Source of the DNA: Pseudomonas saponiphila
GTDB taxonomy: Bacteria; Pseudomonadota; Gammaproteobacteria; Pseudomonadales; Pseudomonadaceae
Length of the DNA stretch: 64,000 nt
NCBI RefSeq assembly: GCF_900105185.1
Contig: NZ_FNTJ01000001.1
Location: forward strand, 1,723,501-1,787,500
Reading direction: 5' to 3'
In this document: piece by piece, positions 29,274-38,376 of the stretch
Position numbering within the stretch: position 1 is the first letter of the stretch
Layout: each line of letters starts with the position of its first letter
The notes under the pieces: generated by a model
What the model saw: the letters and a program-made list of their open reading frames with translations, nothing else
Databases searched by the model: none
Told to the model about the DNA's origin: nothing
Translations under genes and position numbers: made by a program

Positions 29274-30290
29274 TTGAAAAAAGTCCTTATCACCGGAGGT
29301 GTAGGGTACATTGGCTCTCATACTCTTGTGGAGTGTCTCCAACAAGGTTATGAGGCTGTTGTGCTGGACAATCTGGTGAATAGCTCCTCTGTAGCTCTTG
29401 ATCGTGTCGAGGAGATTACAGGTAAGCGCAGTACTTTTTTTGATGGGGATATTCGAAACTCTGCTCTCCTTGATGAAATATTTAAAGCTCACAAGATTGA
29501 TTGTGTCATTCATTTTGCCGGCTTGAAAGCTGTTGGGGAAAGCGTTGCTGAACCATTGAGCTATTATGATTGCAATGTAAATGGAAGCCTACAGCTTTGT
29601 CAGGCGATGAGTCGTGCCAAGGTATTCAATCTGGTGTTCAGTTCTTCTGCTACTGTTTATGGCGATACTTATCAGATGCCCCTCAAGGAGGAGTTTCCGG
29701 CTAAGTCACCAATCAATCCGTATGGCCGTTCAAAGTATATCGTTGAGCAGATTCTGCAAGATCTTGTTTTTGCAGATCCAAGATGGTCGGTAGCTGTCTT
29801 GCGATATTTCAATCCTGTTGGTGCGCACCCAAGTGGCTTGATAGGCGAAGATCCTAAGGGTGTTCCAAATAACTTATTTCCTTATGTCAGTCAGGTTGCA
29901 GTTGGGGCCCGAGATAAGGTTTCGATTTTTGGTAATGATTACGACACTGCTGATGGGACTGGTGTTCGAGATTATATTCATGTCATGGATTTGGCTCGTG
30001 GACATATAGCTGCATTAGAGTTCTTGCAGAAAAATGATGGAATCCATACCTGGAACTTGGGTACTGGTAAAAGTTACTCAGTGCTCGCGATCGTTGATGC
30101 TTTTCGGCGTATTACGGGGGCTAATATCCCTTCTGAGTTTCTTCCTCGGCGCCCGGGTGATTTGGCCGAGTGTTGGTCTGATCCCAGCAAAGCCTGCAAG
30201 GACTTAGGCTGGTCGGCGACCTTGGGCTTGGATGCAATGGTCGCTGATAGTTGGAGGTGGCAGAGTAAAAACCCTTCTGGTTATAGATGA
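29274..30290 (+). CDS. galE: UDP-glucose / UDP-hexosamine 4-epimerase (GalE-like)
   Basis: This ~338-residue extended SDR has KKVLITGGVGYIGSHTLVE at the N-terminus (Val replaces the common Ala in GGAGYIG), VIHFAGLKAVGES, FSSSATVYG and the active-site YGRSKYIVEQ. RYFNPVGAHPSG, GVRDYIHVMDLA and PRRPGDLAECWSD are GalE-type. It should provide UDP-galactose or UDP-GalNAc for the O-unit. A TTG start at 29274 preceded by GAGGTGGG is favoured over the GTG at 29256. A galactose product fits the presence of a fucosyltransferase whose usual acceptor is galactose. Confidence 0.9.
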   Translation: MKKVLITGGVGYIGSHTLVECLQQGYEAVVLDNLVNSSSVALDRVEEITGKRSTFFDGDIRNSALLDEIFKAHKIDCVIHFAGLKAVGESVAEPLSYYDCNVNGSLQLCQAMSRAKVFNLVFSSSATVYGDTYQMPLKEEFPAKSPINPYGRSKYIVEQILQDLVFADPRWSVAVLRYFNPVGAHPSGLIGEDPKGVPNNLFPYVSQVAVGARDKVSIFGNDYDTADGTGVRDYIHVMDLARGHIAALEFLQKNDGIHTWNLGTGKSYSVLAIVDAFRRITGANIPSEFLPRRPGDLAECWSDPSKACKDLGWSATLGLDAMVADSWRWQSKNPSGYR

Positions 30291-30435
30291 AGGCTCTGCA
30301 GGGTGATGCGGCATCCTGGCTGGATTTTTGAGCATGCAAGATGTAGCGCATTAGGCGCGACAGGATTAAAATTCAGCTTTGGCTTTTTATAAGTTGGCTT
30401 TGGTATTTTTCAAAGCGTCACCCCGGGGGCAACAG

Positions 30436-31602
30436 GTGTCGAAAAAGAGTTTAAAGGTTGCTAGAGTTTCTACAGTTTCATTTTTTATTATTACGCAATT
30501 AAAGACTCAGCTTAATGATTTGAGTCGCTCGGGCGTTGAAGTAACAGCTATCTCCAGTTTTGATGAAATGAGTGAGGTGTTGGTCAGCGATAAAGAAATA
30601 AAATTTACTCCGGTAAATATTGAGCGGAAAGTTGATCTTCTAAAGGATCTGTATGCTCTTTTTTGCTTGGTGAAGATATTTTTTAAAGAAAAATTTGATG
30701 TCGTTCATTCAACAACGCCTAAGGCTGGCTTGTTGTGTGCCATTGCTGGTTTCTTTACTCGAAACCCTGTTCGATTACATACTTACACCGGGCAACCCTG
30801 GGTCACTATGACTGGGCTCAAACGCGCAATTCTAAAAGCGTGTGATAAAATTATTGGTGCTCTGAATACTCACTGCTATGCGGATAGTCATAGCCAGATG
30901 GAGTTCCTCATATCCAATCGAGTTATAAAGAGGAGCAGAATATCTGTTTTGGGTGAGGGGTCAATAGCTGGTATTGATCTAGAACGCTTTAATCCTGAAC
31001 GCTATAGTACTCAAGCAAAAAATGAATTGAAGGGCGAACTTTGCCTGGGCGAAACCTGCAAGATCGTTTTATTTGTCGGACGCATAGCGCAAGATAAGGG
31101 TGTTGCCGAGTTGCTCGCGGCATTTGCTGGCATTCTTTCCAAGGATAAGGATGTTGCTCTTGTTCTTGTTGGCCCATTTGAACCTGAAGGCGAGTCCATT
31201 ATCGACAGTGCTTCTGAGGAAGTGAAGCGCCATATCCGAATTGTCGGCTATTGCAATGAGCCCGAAAAGTATATGGCTATTGCAGATTTTCTGTGTTTGC
31301 CGAGCTATCGCGAAGGATTTGGGACAGTCATCATCGAGGCCGCTGCCATGGGGATTCCTGCTGTGGGAACGGATATTTACGGTCTGTCCGATGCAATACA
31401 AGATGGCGTGACCGGGGTGCTGGTGAAAGTCGCTGATCCAATATCCTTGGAGCGTGGAATCTATTCTTTGCTCAACTGGCCAGAATTAAGATTATCTATG
31501 GGTATTGCAGCCCGAAGTAGGGCAGTTAACAAGTTTGACTCGTCATTGTGCTCTGAGCTTTTGATGAAAGAATACAAGGAATTTCTAGGTGATGATTTTT
31601 GA
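30436..31602 (+). CDS. Family 4 glycosyltransferase
   Basis: This ~388-residue GT-B fold enzyme contains IDLERFNPERY, ILFVGRIAQDKGVAELL-like IVLFVGRIAQDKGV near residue 205, and the sugar-nucleotide E-x7-E region YREGFGTVIIEAAAMGIPAVGT near 290-311. It belongs with WbpT/Y-like retaining transferases. It acts in the cytoplasm on the undecaprenyl-linked unit. The start is uncertain: GTG 30436 (SKKSLKVARVS) is favoured, though the frame is open from 30379. An AT-rich 140-base gap separates it from galE. Confidence 0.85.
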   Translation: MSKKSLKVARVSTVSFFIITQLKTQLNDLSRSGVEVTAISSFDEMSEVLVSDKEIKFTPVNIERKVDLLKDLYALFCLVKIFFKEKFDVVHSTTPKAGLLCAIAGFFTRNPVRLHTYTGQPWVTMTGLKRAILKACDKIIGALNTHCYADSHSQMEFLISNRVIKRSRISVLGEGSIAGIDLERFNPERYSTQAKNELKGELCLGETCKIVLFVGRIAQDKGVAELLAAFAGILSKDKDVALVLVGPFEPEGESIIDSASEEVKRHIRIVGYCNEPEKYMAIADFLCLPSYREGFGTVIIEAAAMGIPAVGTDIYGLSDAIQDGVTGVLVKVADPISLERGIYSLLNWPELRLSMGIAARSRAVNKFDSSLCSELLMKEYKEFLGDDF

Positions 31603-31758
31603 GAGTTTATTTGACCTGGGCTTTATATATTCCTGAGGTATGTGTTGTAATTTAGATGGTTGATATGTGATTTGTATTTCGATCTGTCGTTTAAAGGTTT
31701 TTTAAAATTAATAATGACCAATGGTTAGCGTTTTTCGAGCGTGCGGAGAATATTGTGG

Positions 31759-32775
31759 ATGACTAAATTGTATTTGATTTTGCTATTTTCTGTCGCATGC
31801 TCTTTCATCGGTACAGCTATTCTGCGTTGGTATGCCCTGTCCAATAGCCTGATCGATGTTCCTAATGCACGAAGCTCGCACTCGCAACCTACTCCCAGGG
31901 GCGGCGGTGTTGCGATTGTTCTCTCATTCATTATCAGCGCGATGTTGTTAATGAAGCTTGAGGCGCTCGCTCTAGCAACCATGCTGGCCTTGGTCGTTTC
32001 AGGATCCCTGGTTGCCATTATTGGCTTTCTCGATGATCACGGGCATATCCCAGCACGTTGGCGGTTGTTGGGGCATTTTGTTGCAGCTGTGTTGGCCTTG
32101 TCACTGCTGGGTGGCATGCCCAAGATTATCTTCTTCAATGAGCAAATTGATCTGGCGTGGTTCGGCAATGTCCTTGCCGTCCTTTATCTCGTTTGGATGC
32201 TGAACCTATATAATTTCATGGACGGTATTGATGGTCTGGCAGGCGCACAGGCGATCTTTGTTGGTTTGGGGGGGGCGCTGTTGTACTGGGGCACGGGCAG
32301 TACGGAGTTCATATGGGGCCCTTTAAGCCTTGCGTTTGCTGCCTTGGGGTTCCTGTATTGGAACTTTCCATCTGCCAGAATTTTTATGGGGGATGCCGGT
32401 AGTGGTTTCCTTGGAATTGTTCTGGGGCTTTTGGCCTTACAAGCTGCCTGGGTTAACCCCATGTTGTTGTGGAGTTGGTTGATTCTGCTCGGCGTCTTCA
32501 TTGTTGACGCAACTTTCACTCTTCTTCATAGGCTTCTAAGGGGAGAAAAAGTGTATGAAGCTCATCGCAGCCATGCTTACCAGTTTGCTGCGCGTCTTTG
32601 CGGGCGCCACTTTCCTGTGACAGTATCTGTCGCCCTCATCAATTTCTTGTGGTTGCTACCTATGGCTTTTGTTGTTGGTGTGGGCAAAATAAACGGAATT
32701 TTGGGTGTACTGATCGCCTATTTTCCTTTGATTTTTCTCGCATTTTTCTTCAAGTCGGGGCAACGCGAAGCTTAA
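31759..32775 (+). CDS. Initiating sugar-1-phosphate transferase (WbpL/WecA family)
   Basis: This ~338-residue MraY/WecA-family membrane enzyme transfers a HexNAc-1-phosphate to undecaprenyl phosphate, beginning O-unit assembly. About ten hydrophobic segments are seen. NARSSHSQPTPRGGGVAIVL, LDDHGHIPARWRLLGH, the magnesium site NLYNFMDGIDGLAG, FMGDAGSGFLG and the cytoplasmic loop AHRSHAYQFAARL are all present. Next to wbpM, the likely substrate is UDP-QuiNAc or UDP-FucNAc, as for P. aeruginosa WbpL. ATG 31759 is chosen; GTG 31741 is open. Base composition returns toward the genomic norm here. Confidence 0.92.
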   Translation: MTKLYLILLFSVACSFIGTAILRWYALSNSLIDVPNARSSHSQPTPRGGGVAIVLSFIISAMLLMKLEALALATMLALVVSGSLVAIIGFLDDHGHIPARWRLLGHFVAAVLALSLLGGMPKIIFFNEQIDLAWFGNVLAVLYLVWMLNLYNFMDGIDGLAGAQAIFVGLGGALLYWGTGSTEFIWGPLSLAFAALGFLYWNFPSARIFMGDAGSGFLGIVLGLLALQAAWVNPMLLWSWLILLGVFIVDATFTLLHRLLRGEKVYEAHRSHAYQFAARLCGRHFPVTVSVALINFLWLLPMAFVVGVGKINGILGVLIAYFPLIFLAFFFKSGQREA

Positions 32776-32837
32776 TGTTAGAAGGTTTTTGAAATCTTTT
32801 TCGTTGTTTTTTAGCATGATTTTAAAAGGATATTTGT

Positions 32838-34826
32838 ATGCTGCGTCAGTGGTTACTCCAACTTCCCAGGCGGCAGAAGCGCTTGATGCAGGTTGTAACT
32901 GATGTTGTGTTGGTTTGGCTGGCGCTTTGGTTGGCGTTCATCGTCCGTCTGGGCATCGATGAAATGATCAATCCATTAAAAGTTCATCTTTGGTTGTTTT
33001 TGGCTGCCCCCGTCATTTCTATTCCACTGTTTGTTCGCTTTGGCCTTTACCGTGCGGTCTTGCGTTATTTCGGAACTGAAGCGCTGGTGGTAATCACCAA
33101 GGCCGTCACTCTTTCTGCATTGGTTCTGGGAGTCGTTGTCTACCTGTACAGCAATCATCAGGCGGTTGTGCCCCGTTCATTGATTTTCAACTACTGGTGG
33201 TTGAGCCTGATCATGATTGGCGGTCTTCGTCTGGCCATGCGTCAGTATTTTCTCGACGATTGGTTTCCGGCCACTCAGCACATGCCATTCGCCAACCCTG
33301 ATAACGAATTACCAAAAGTAGCGATTTACGGCGCGGGGGCTGCAGGCAATCAGCTGGTTGCGGCTTTGCGGATGGGGCGAGCGATGCGTCCAGTGGCTTT
33401 CATTGACGATGACAGCAGTATTGCTGATCGTGTCATTGCCGGGCTGCATGTCTATCAGCCGAAACATATTCAAAGAATGATTGATTCAACAGGTGCGCAG
33501 GAAGTTCTTCTGGCCATTCCTTCTGCAAGTCGTGCCCGCCGCCGCGAGATTTTGAACTTTCTGGAAGGTTTCCCCGTGCATGTTCGCAGCGTTCCGGGGT
33601 TCATGGACTTGGCTAGCGGACGAGTCAAGGTAGATGATATCCAGGAGGTCGATATTGCCGACTTGCTGGGGCGGGATTCCGTTCCTGGCCAAGCCCATCT
33701 GTTGGAGCATTGCACCAAGAATCAGGTGGTCATGGTCACAGGGGCGGGCGGTTCTATTGGCTCGGAGCTGTGCCGGCAGATACTCAATGGTCAGGCCACT
33801 ACTCTTATATTGTTCGAACACAGCGAGTTCAACTTATACACAATTCTTTCCGAGCTTGAAGGGCGAGTTGCTCGCGAATCGCTGTCGGTAAAATTGATAC
33901 CTATTCTTGGCACTATCCGAAATCCATCAAAGCTGCTTGATGTGATGCAAGTTTGGAATGTCAATACGGTATACCATGCGGCAGCTTACAAGCACGTTCC
34001 AATGGTTGAGCACAATATTGCAGAAGGTGTTCTGAATAATGTGATCGGTACCTTGAATACGGCTCAAGCAGCTTTGGTTGCAGGCGTGACTAACTTTGTA
34101 CTGATCTCGACAGACAAGGCGGTTCGACCTACCAACATCATGGGCAGCACCAAGCGGCTGGCCGAACTGACGCTGCAGGCGCTTAGCCACGAAAAAAATC
34201 CGGTGCTCTTTGGCGATGAAACGGCTGAGCAAAAGGAAAACAAGACCAGGTTCACCATGGTGCGTTTCGGCAACGTACTGGGTTCTTCCGGTTCGGTTAT
34301 TCCGTTGTTTCACAAGCAGATCAAATCAGGTGGGCCACTGACCGTTACCCATCCTAAGATCACACGTTACTTCATGACTATCCCTGAAGCTGCACAGTTG
34401 GTTATCCAAGCGGGTTCCATGGGGCTTGGTGGTGATGTATTTGTGCTGGATATGGGGGAACCGGTCAAAATTGTCGAGCTGGCAGAGCGGATGATTCATC
34501 TTTCCGGGTTGAGCATTCGCTCGGATAAAGTCCCCCATGGTGATATAGCGATCGAGTTTACCGGCCTGCGTCCAGGCGAGAAGTTATATGAAGAATTGCT
34601 GATTGGCGACAACGTTTCTGCCACTCTGCATCCAATGATCATGAGCGCCAACGAGGACTATCTTGTCTGGAATGAGTTGAAGGACAAGTTGGCTGAGCTG
34701 CTGGCTGCAGTTGATCGAGATGACTATGCAAGGGTGCGTCAGTTGCTACGTGAAACAGTCAGCGGCTATACACCGGATGGCGAGATCGTCGACTGGATTT
34801 ATCAACAGCGGCGCTTTGATTCCTAA
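32838..34826 (+). CDS. wbpM: UDP-HexNAc 4,6-dehydratase WbpM
   Basis: This 662-residue protein has four N-terminal membrane segments (~15-130), a Rossmann-like region around IYGAGAAGNQLVAALRMG near residue 160, and a catalytic SDR domain from VMVTGAGGSIGSELC near 300, with STDKAVRPTNIMGSTKR carrying the serine-methionine-lysine triad of this group. It dehydrates UDP-GlcNAc to the 4-keto-6-deoxy intermediate used for QuiNAc and FucNAc. wbpM is the conserved right-hand gene of O-antigen loci in Pseudomonas. GC content is near that of the core genome. A terminator follows. Confidence 0.96.
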   Translation: MLRQWLLQLPRRQKRLMQVVTDVVLVWLALWLAFIVRLGIDEMINPLKVHLWLFLAAPVISIPLFVRFGLYRAVLRYFGTEALVVITKAVTLSALVLGVVVYLYSNHQAVVPRSLIFNYWWLSLIMIGGLRLAMRQYFLDDWFPATQHMPFANPDNELPKVAIYGAGAAGNQLVAALRMGRAMRPVAFIDDDSSIADRVIAGLHVYQPKHIQRMIDSTGAQEVLLAIPSASRARRREILNFLEGFPVHVRSVPGFMDLASGRVKVDDIQEVDIADLLGRDSVPGQAHLLEHCTKNQVVMVTGAGGSIGSELCRQILNGQATTLILFEHSEFNLYTILSELEGRVARESLSVKLIPILGTIRNPSKLLDVMQVWNVNTVYHAAAYKHVPMVEHNIAEGVLNNVIGTLNTAQAALVAGVTNFVLISTDKAVRPTNIMGSTKRLAELTLQALSHEKNPVLFGDETAEQKENKTRFTMVRFGNVLGSSGSVIPLFHKQIKSGGPLTVTHPKITRYFMTIPEAAQLVIQAGSMGLGGDVFVLDMGEPVKIVELAERMIHLSGLSIRSDKVPHGDIAIEFTGLRPGEKLYEELLIGDNVSATLHPMIMSANEDYLVWNELKDKLAELLAAVDRDDYARVRQLLRETVSGYTPDGEIVDWIYQQRRFDS

Positions 34827-34881
34827 GCCTACACAACCAGTAACCCTCCCATCTTTGACTTGCTTCAGGCATCGCCTAGGT

Positions 34882-34914
34882 TTGGAAGGCAGCTTCGGAA
34901 AAGCTGCTTTCCTT
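34882..34914 (+). terminator. Terminator between wbpM and the comEA-like gene
   Basis: GGAAGGCAGCTT pairs with AAGCTGCTTTCC around CGGAA. It is followed only by TTATC, so the T-run is weak. Confidence 0.65.
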
Positions 34915-34936
34915 ATCGATGTCATGGAGTGTCATT

Positions 34937-35266
34937 ATGCATACCCCAAGGTTTTCCTCCCTAGTATTTGCCTTGCTGGCCAGTCTCTCGCTGGCCTCCC
35001 ATGCCGTGCCTCTCAGCCAAGCCCAAGTCGAAGCCCCCGCCGTGGTGCAACGGGCTCCCGCCCAGCATGGCAAGGTCAACCTCAATAGTGCTGATGCAGC
35101 AACCCTGCAGCGAGAGCTGTCCGGCATTGGCGAGGCCAAGGCCAAGGCAATAGTCGCTCACCGTGAGGAGCACGGTCCATTTGCCTCGGTGGATGAGTTG
35201 CTAGAGGTCAAAGGCATCGGCAAGACCATTTTCGAGCGTAACCGCGACAAGCTTGAGGTCAATTGA
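34937..35266 (+). CDS. ComEA-family helix-hairpin-helix DNA-binding protein
   Basis: This 109-residue protein has an N-terminal signal peptide ([15 protein letters not shown], cleavage near residue 22) and a C-terminal double helix-hairpin-helix domain, [19 protein letters not shown] and [17 protein letters not shown]. Proteins of this type bind DNA non-specifically in the periplasm and can serve in DNA uptake. The ATG at 34937 is chosen because it begins the signal peptide. The gene is intact, but IS21 copy 2 begins 14 bases after its stop and separates it from its own terminator, now at 37932. Confidence 0.9.
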   Translation: MHTPRFSSLVFALLASLSLASHAVPLSQAQVEAPAVVQRAPAQHGKVNLNSADAATLQRELSGIGEAKAKAIVAHREEHGPFASVDELLEVKGIGKTIFERNRDKLEVN

Positions 35267-35273
35267 CCTGATG

Positions 35274-35279
35274 CCTTAG
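35274..35279. repeat. 6-bp target-site duplication, left of IS21 copy 2
   Basis: CCTTAG at 35274-35279 is repeated at 37921-37926, directly abutting both ends of the inverted IS21 copy. Confidence 0.9.
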
Positions 35280-35372
35280 TGCGGATTTCGGTGAACGTGA
35301 CCGAGCGTTTCGCTAATACGTGACCGGTGCTTCCACCCCGGTTGCGCGGGTTCTGGATTGTAATCGCATCGG

Positions 35373-36122
35373 TCACGATGCGGCTTGTTCCTCGGCTTTT
35401 TTTCGGCGCAGCGACTCGCCTTTCATCGTCAGTCGGTAGGCGTTGTGCACCAGGCGGTCGAGGATGGCATCGGCCAGGGTCGGGTCGTTGATCCAGCCGT
35501 GCCAGTGCTCGATGGGCAGTTGGCTCGTCAGGATGGTGGAGCGGCTGCCAGCGCGGTCGTCGATCACCTCCAGCAGGTCATGCCGGGCTCCTTCCTCCAG
35601 CGGGGCTAGCGCCCAGTCGTCCAGCACCAGGACGTCGACCTTTGCCAGCTGTTGCAGGGTACGGCCGAAGCTGCCGTCGCCATGAGCGATGCGCAGTTGT
35701 TCCAGCAGGCGCGGGGTGCGCAGGTACAGGGTGCTATAGCCCTGGCGGCAGGCCTGGTTGCCCAGGGCGCAGGCCAGCCAGGTTTTGCCGGCACCGGTCG
35801 GGCCGGTCAGCAGCAGGTTGTGCTGCTGGCGGATCCAGTCGCCACTGGCCAGGGTGGCGATCAGACGCTCGTCCAGGGCGCGTCCGGTGCGGCGGTCGAG
35901 ATCTTCCAGGCAGGCGTTGGCGTACTTGAGCTTGGCCTTCTTGCGCAGCCGTACCAGGCGCTGGTTGTCACGCCAGGCCAGTTCGCGGTCGAGCAGTAGG
36001 CCGAGGCGTTCATCGAAGCTCAGGCTGTGGCTGGCCGGCAGCGTCCATTGCTCTTCCAGGGCGCGGGCCATGCCGTCCAGGCGTAGCTGGTGCAGTTGAT
36101 TCAGGGTGTGTTGCGGCATCAT
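35373..36122 (-). CDS. istB: IS21-family helper ATPase IstB (copy 2)
   Basis: Same 249-residue AAA+ helper as in copy 1, with Walker A GPTGAGKT and Walker B VLVLDDW intact. It is transcribed toward the comEA-like gene and so is convergent with it. The start is at the double ATG whose first base is at 36122. Confidence 0.93.
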   Translation of the reverse strand: MMPQHTLNQLHQLRLDGMARALEEQWTLPASHSLSFDERLGLLLDRELAWRDNQRLVRLRKKAKLKYANACLEDLDRRTGRALDERLIATLASGDWIRQQHNLLLTGPTGAGKTWLACALGNQACRQGYSTLYLRTPRLLEQLRIAHGDGSFGRTLQQLAKVDVLVLDDWALAPLEEGARHDLLEVIDDRAGSRSTILTSQLPIEHWHGWINDPTLADAILDRLVHNAYRLTMKGESLRRKKAEEQAAS

Positions 36123-37695
36123 CGAACAGCTCCTGTTGCGGGGGTTGGTAGTAGTCGGCGCCACGGACGTTCTCGTGGTCGCCGGGTAAGGTCGTTTCGG
36201 CGGCACGCTGGGGCAGCGGCTGTTGATCCAGGCCTTGCTGGAGCAGGTTGCGCACGCTGCGCCCGGTGAAGGCGCGCAGGTGTACGGCACGTTCGGCAGC
36301 GGCTTCCAGGCGTGCATTGCCATAGCGCCGGGCCAGCGAGAGCAGGCCGAGGCAGGCGCGGTAGCCCATCTCCGGGTGCGGCTTGTGGGTCAGTTGGTGA
36401 TCGATCAGTTGGCGCGTGTAGGGGCCGATCCGCGCGCCCCAGTCGAGCAGGCGTTGTGGCGTCCATTCGCGATGCGCCTGGTGCGCCGCGGGCATGTGCT
36501 CGCGCTGGGTACTGTAAGCGCCGCGTCGCCCCAGCAGCAGGTGGCTGGCCACCCGCCGGTTGCCATGCAGCACTTCCAGGGTGTGTGCCGTCAGTCGCAC
36601 GTCCACGTTCTGCCGGGCCAGGGCGGAGGGCACGCTGTAGAAGCTGCCATTGACCTCGATGTGGTAGTCGATGCTGACCTTGCAGCGCTTGAAGGTGGCG
36701 ACCTCGTAGGGATGCACCGGCAGCGCTCGCAAGGCCGGGCGATCCAGGCGCTCGAACCAGTCGCGCCGGCAGCCATCGAGCCGCTTGAACGGGCGCCGAT
36801 TCAGATCCTCCAGCAGCTCGGCGATGGCCTGGTTAAGCGCATGCAGGCTGAAGAACTGCCGATGGCGCAGCCGCGCCATGATCCAGCGCTCGACCACCTG
36901 CACCGCCACCTCGGCCTTGGCCTTGTCCTGAGGCTTGCGTGGCCGTGCCGGCAGGATCACCGTCTGGTAATGACGCGCGCACTCCAGCGTGGCCCGGTTC
37001 AGGCCCGGCTCGTAGCGATCCGGCTGGGCGACCAGGGCGCGCGGATTGTCCGGCACAACCATTTCCGGCACGCCGCCAAAGTAGGTCAGAGCCTGGCCCA
37101 GCGAGGTCAGCCAGTCCACCTGGGTTTCGCCTGGCGTCGCGCAGGCATAGGTGTAATTCGAGGCGCCCAGGGCGGCGACGAAGATGTGCGCCCGGCGCAC
37201 TTCGCCGGTGGCCGGGTCGACCACCGGCAGCGTCGGCCCGGCATAGTCGATGAATAGCTTCTCGCCCGCACGGTGCAGCTGACGCATCGAACGTTTGAGC
37301 GTCTGGGCGTAGCGCCGGTAGTGCTCGACGAACTGGGTGTAGCGGTAGGTCGGCTGGCCCGCATGCGCGGCGAGATATTCCTCCCACAGCAGCTGCAAGG
37401 TCACGCCCTTGCGTCGCAACTCGCGGTGGATGCTCAGCACATCGGGCAGCACTCGCTCACCGCGCGGCTTGTTCGTCGACGTCGGTGCAAACAAGGCGGC
37501 CGCCAGCGCGGCCTCGTCCATGGCCACCAGCGCCGGCCAGTCCAGCCCGGCCACCCGCGCCGCCGCGATGTACTTGCTAACCACGCCCTTGGACAGCTGC
37601 AAGGCACGGGCAATCTTCTCGTGGGACAAGCCGGCCTCAAACTTGAGGCGCAGACATTCTTTGATGTTTCGCATGGCTACTCGCGGCGCCGCCAT
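36010..37695 (-). CDS. istA: IS21-family transposase IstA (copy 2)
   Basis: Same 561-residue DDE transposase as in copy 1, with D150, D216 and E262 present and no frameshift. It overlaps istB by 113 bases. The promoter should lie in the repeat array near 37770-37900. Confidence 0.93.
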   Translation of the reverse strand: MAAPRVAMRNIKECLRLKFEAGLSHEKIARALQLSKGVVSKYIAAARVAGLDWPALVAMDEAALAAALFAPTSTNKPRGERVLPDVLSIHRELRRKGVTLQLLWEEYLAAHAGQPTYRYTQFVEHYRRYAQTLKRSMRQLHRAGEKLFIDYAGPTLPVVDPATGEVRRAHIFVAALGASNYTYACATPGETQVDWLTSLGQALTYFGGVPEMVVPDNPRALVAQPDRYEPGLNRATLECARHYQTVILPARPRKPQDKAKAEVAVQVVERWIMARLRHRQFFSLHALNQAIAELLEDLNRRPFKRLDGCRRDWFERLDRPALRALPVHPYEVATFKRCKVSIDYHIEVNGSFYSVPSALARQNVDVRLTAHTLEVLHGNRRVASHLLLGRRGAYSTQREHMPAAHQAHREWTPQRLLDWGARIGPYTRQLIDHQLTHKPHPEMGYRACLGLLSLARRYGNARLEAAAERAVHLRAFTGRSVRNLLQQGLDQQPLPQRAAETTLPGDHENVRGADYYQPPQQELFDDAATHPESTAPATPGRHGPRPGRAMDAAGQPQPELR

Positions 37696-37931
37696 CTTCC
37701 TCTCCCGAAATCGGTCGAGGATGGCGGCGCATCAGGTCATGCGCAACGAAGGGGAAGGCTTTCGCTAAGTCGTGACCGGCGATTTCGGTAAGCCGTGACC
37801 ACCTGTTTCGGAACAGGCGGAAAATCGGTCACGTTGCTACCGAAATGAGCGGTCACGCGTTAGCGAAATGACCGGTCACGATCAACCGAAACGGCCGGTC
37901 ACGGTGCTCCGAAATCCGCACCTTAGCACCC

Positions 37932-37958
37932 GAAGGCCGGTCTTTGATCGGCCTTTTT
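37932..37958 (+). terminator. Displaced terminator of the comEA-like gene
   Basis: AAGGCCG and CGGCCTT flank GTCTTTGAT and are followed by a T-run. Without IS21 copy 2 this hairpin would start about 20 bases after the comEA-like stop. The element has pushed it 2.65 kb away. Confidence 0.8.
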
Positions 37959-38183
37959 GCAGCCCTGCAACCTCGCGGCTCAAAAGAGAAATTGCATCAA
38001 GGCGATAGATTATTCTCATAATGCCAGTAATATTGTTGTCGTAATATTTCTTGTCGGACGGACTTCTTCGTCCAAGGCCTTCATTGCTATGTATGCGATC
38101 CATAAACCCCATCTGCCCAACAGTGGTGCAACGGACTGTGGCATTTCTGGCGAGCAGTTCCATGGCAGTGGCGCCTCGTAGTC
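37959..38183. other. Non-coding region between the displaced terminator and the IS66 relic
   Basis: About 225 bases, mixed composition with an AT-rich middle (38010-38060). No gene is supported. It may include further IS66-element 3' sequence or old chromosomal spacer. Confidence 0.4.
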
Positions 38184-38277
38184 CTATACTAACGAGGCAT
38201 GCGACTGCCGCTCTAGTACGTGGCGTAGCCACGTATAAGGCTCTTGGCCGTTGACCTTGGTGGTCTCGACCAGGCTG
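38184..38277 (-). pseudogene. IS66-family transposase TnpC, C-terminal fragment
   Basis: The minus frame ending at 38184 reads SLVETTKVNGQEPYTWLRHV then LERQSHASLV. The pattern ET-K-NG-EPY-LRHVLE is the well-conserved C-terminus of IS66-family TnpC. Only about 30 residues are left; the rest has been removed at the point where the IS3-type ends begin. It is a relic with no function. Confidence 0.75.
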
Positions 38278-38316
38278 AATCGCCCCGGGTTTCGTAGACA
38301 CCTCCATGCCTTAAAA
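38276..38316 (+). repeat. Relic tip of a second, related IS3-family element
   Basis: This stretch (TGAATCGCCCCGGG... CGTAGACACCTCC...) aligns along its length with the left inverted repeat of the adjacent intact element (TGGACTGCCCCCGG... CGTAGACATCTCC...), with scattered differences. It looks like the left end of a different IS3-family copy cut short at 38317. Confidence 0.55.
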
Positions 38317-38376
38317 TGGACTGCCCCCGGCATCGTAGACATCTCCAGCCTATGCTTTGAGCATAGGAGGAAGTTT

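Larger units (their letters stand above)
35280..37920 (-). mobile_element. IS21-family insertion sequence, copy 2 (inverted, 2641 bp)
   Basis: This is the reverse complement of copy 1 with the same ends (TGCGGATTTCGG ... CCGAAATCCGCA) and the same length. A CCTTAG duplication flanks it. It inserted in the 3' untranslated region of the comEA-like gene, between the stop codon and the terminator hairpin. All reading frames match those of copies 1 and 3. Confidence 0.95.

Noticed and set aside
38218..38236. Palindrome TACGTGGC-GTA-GCCACGTA
   Set aside because: It lies within the IS66 TnpC codons for YTWLRHV and is probably a coincidence of coding sequence.
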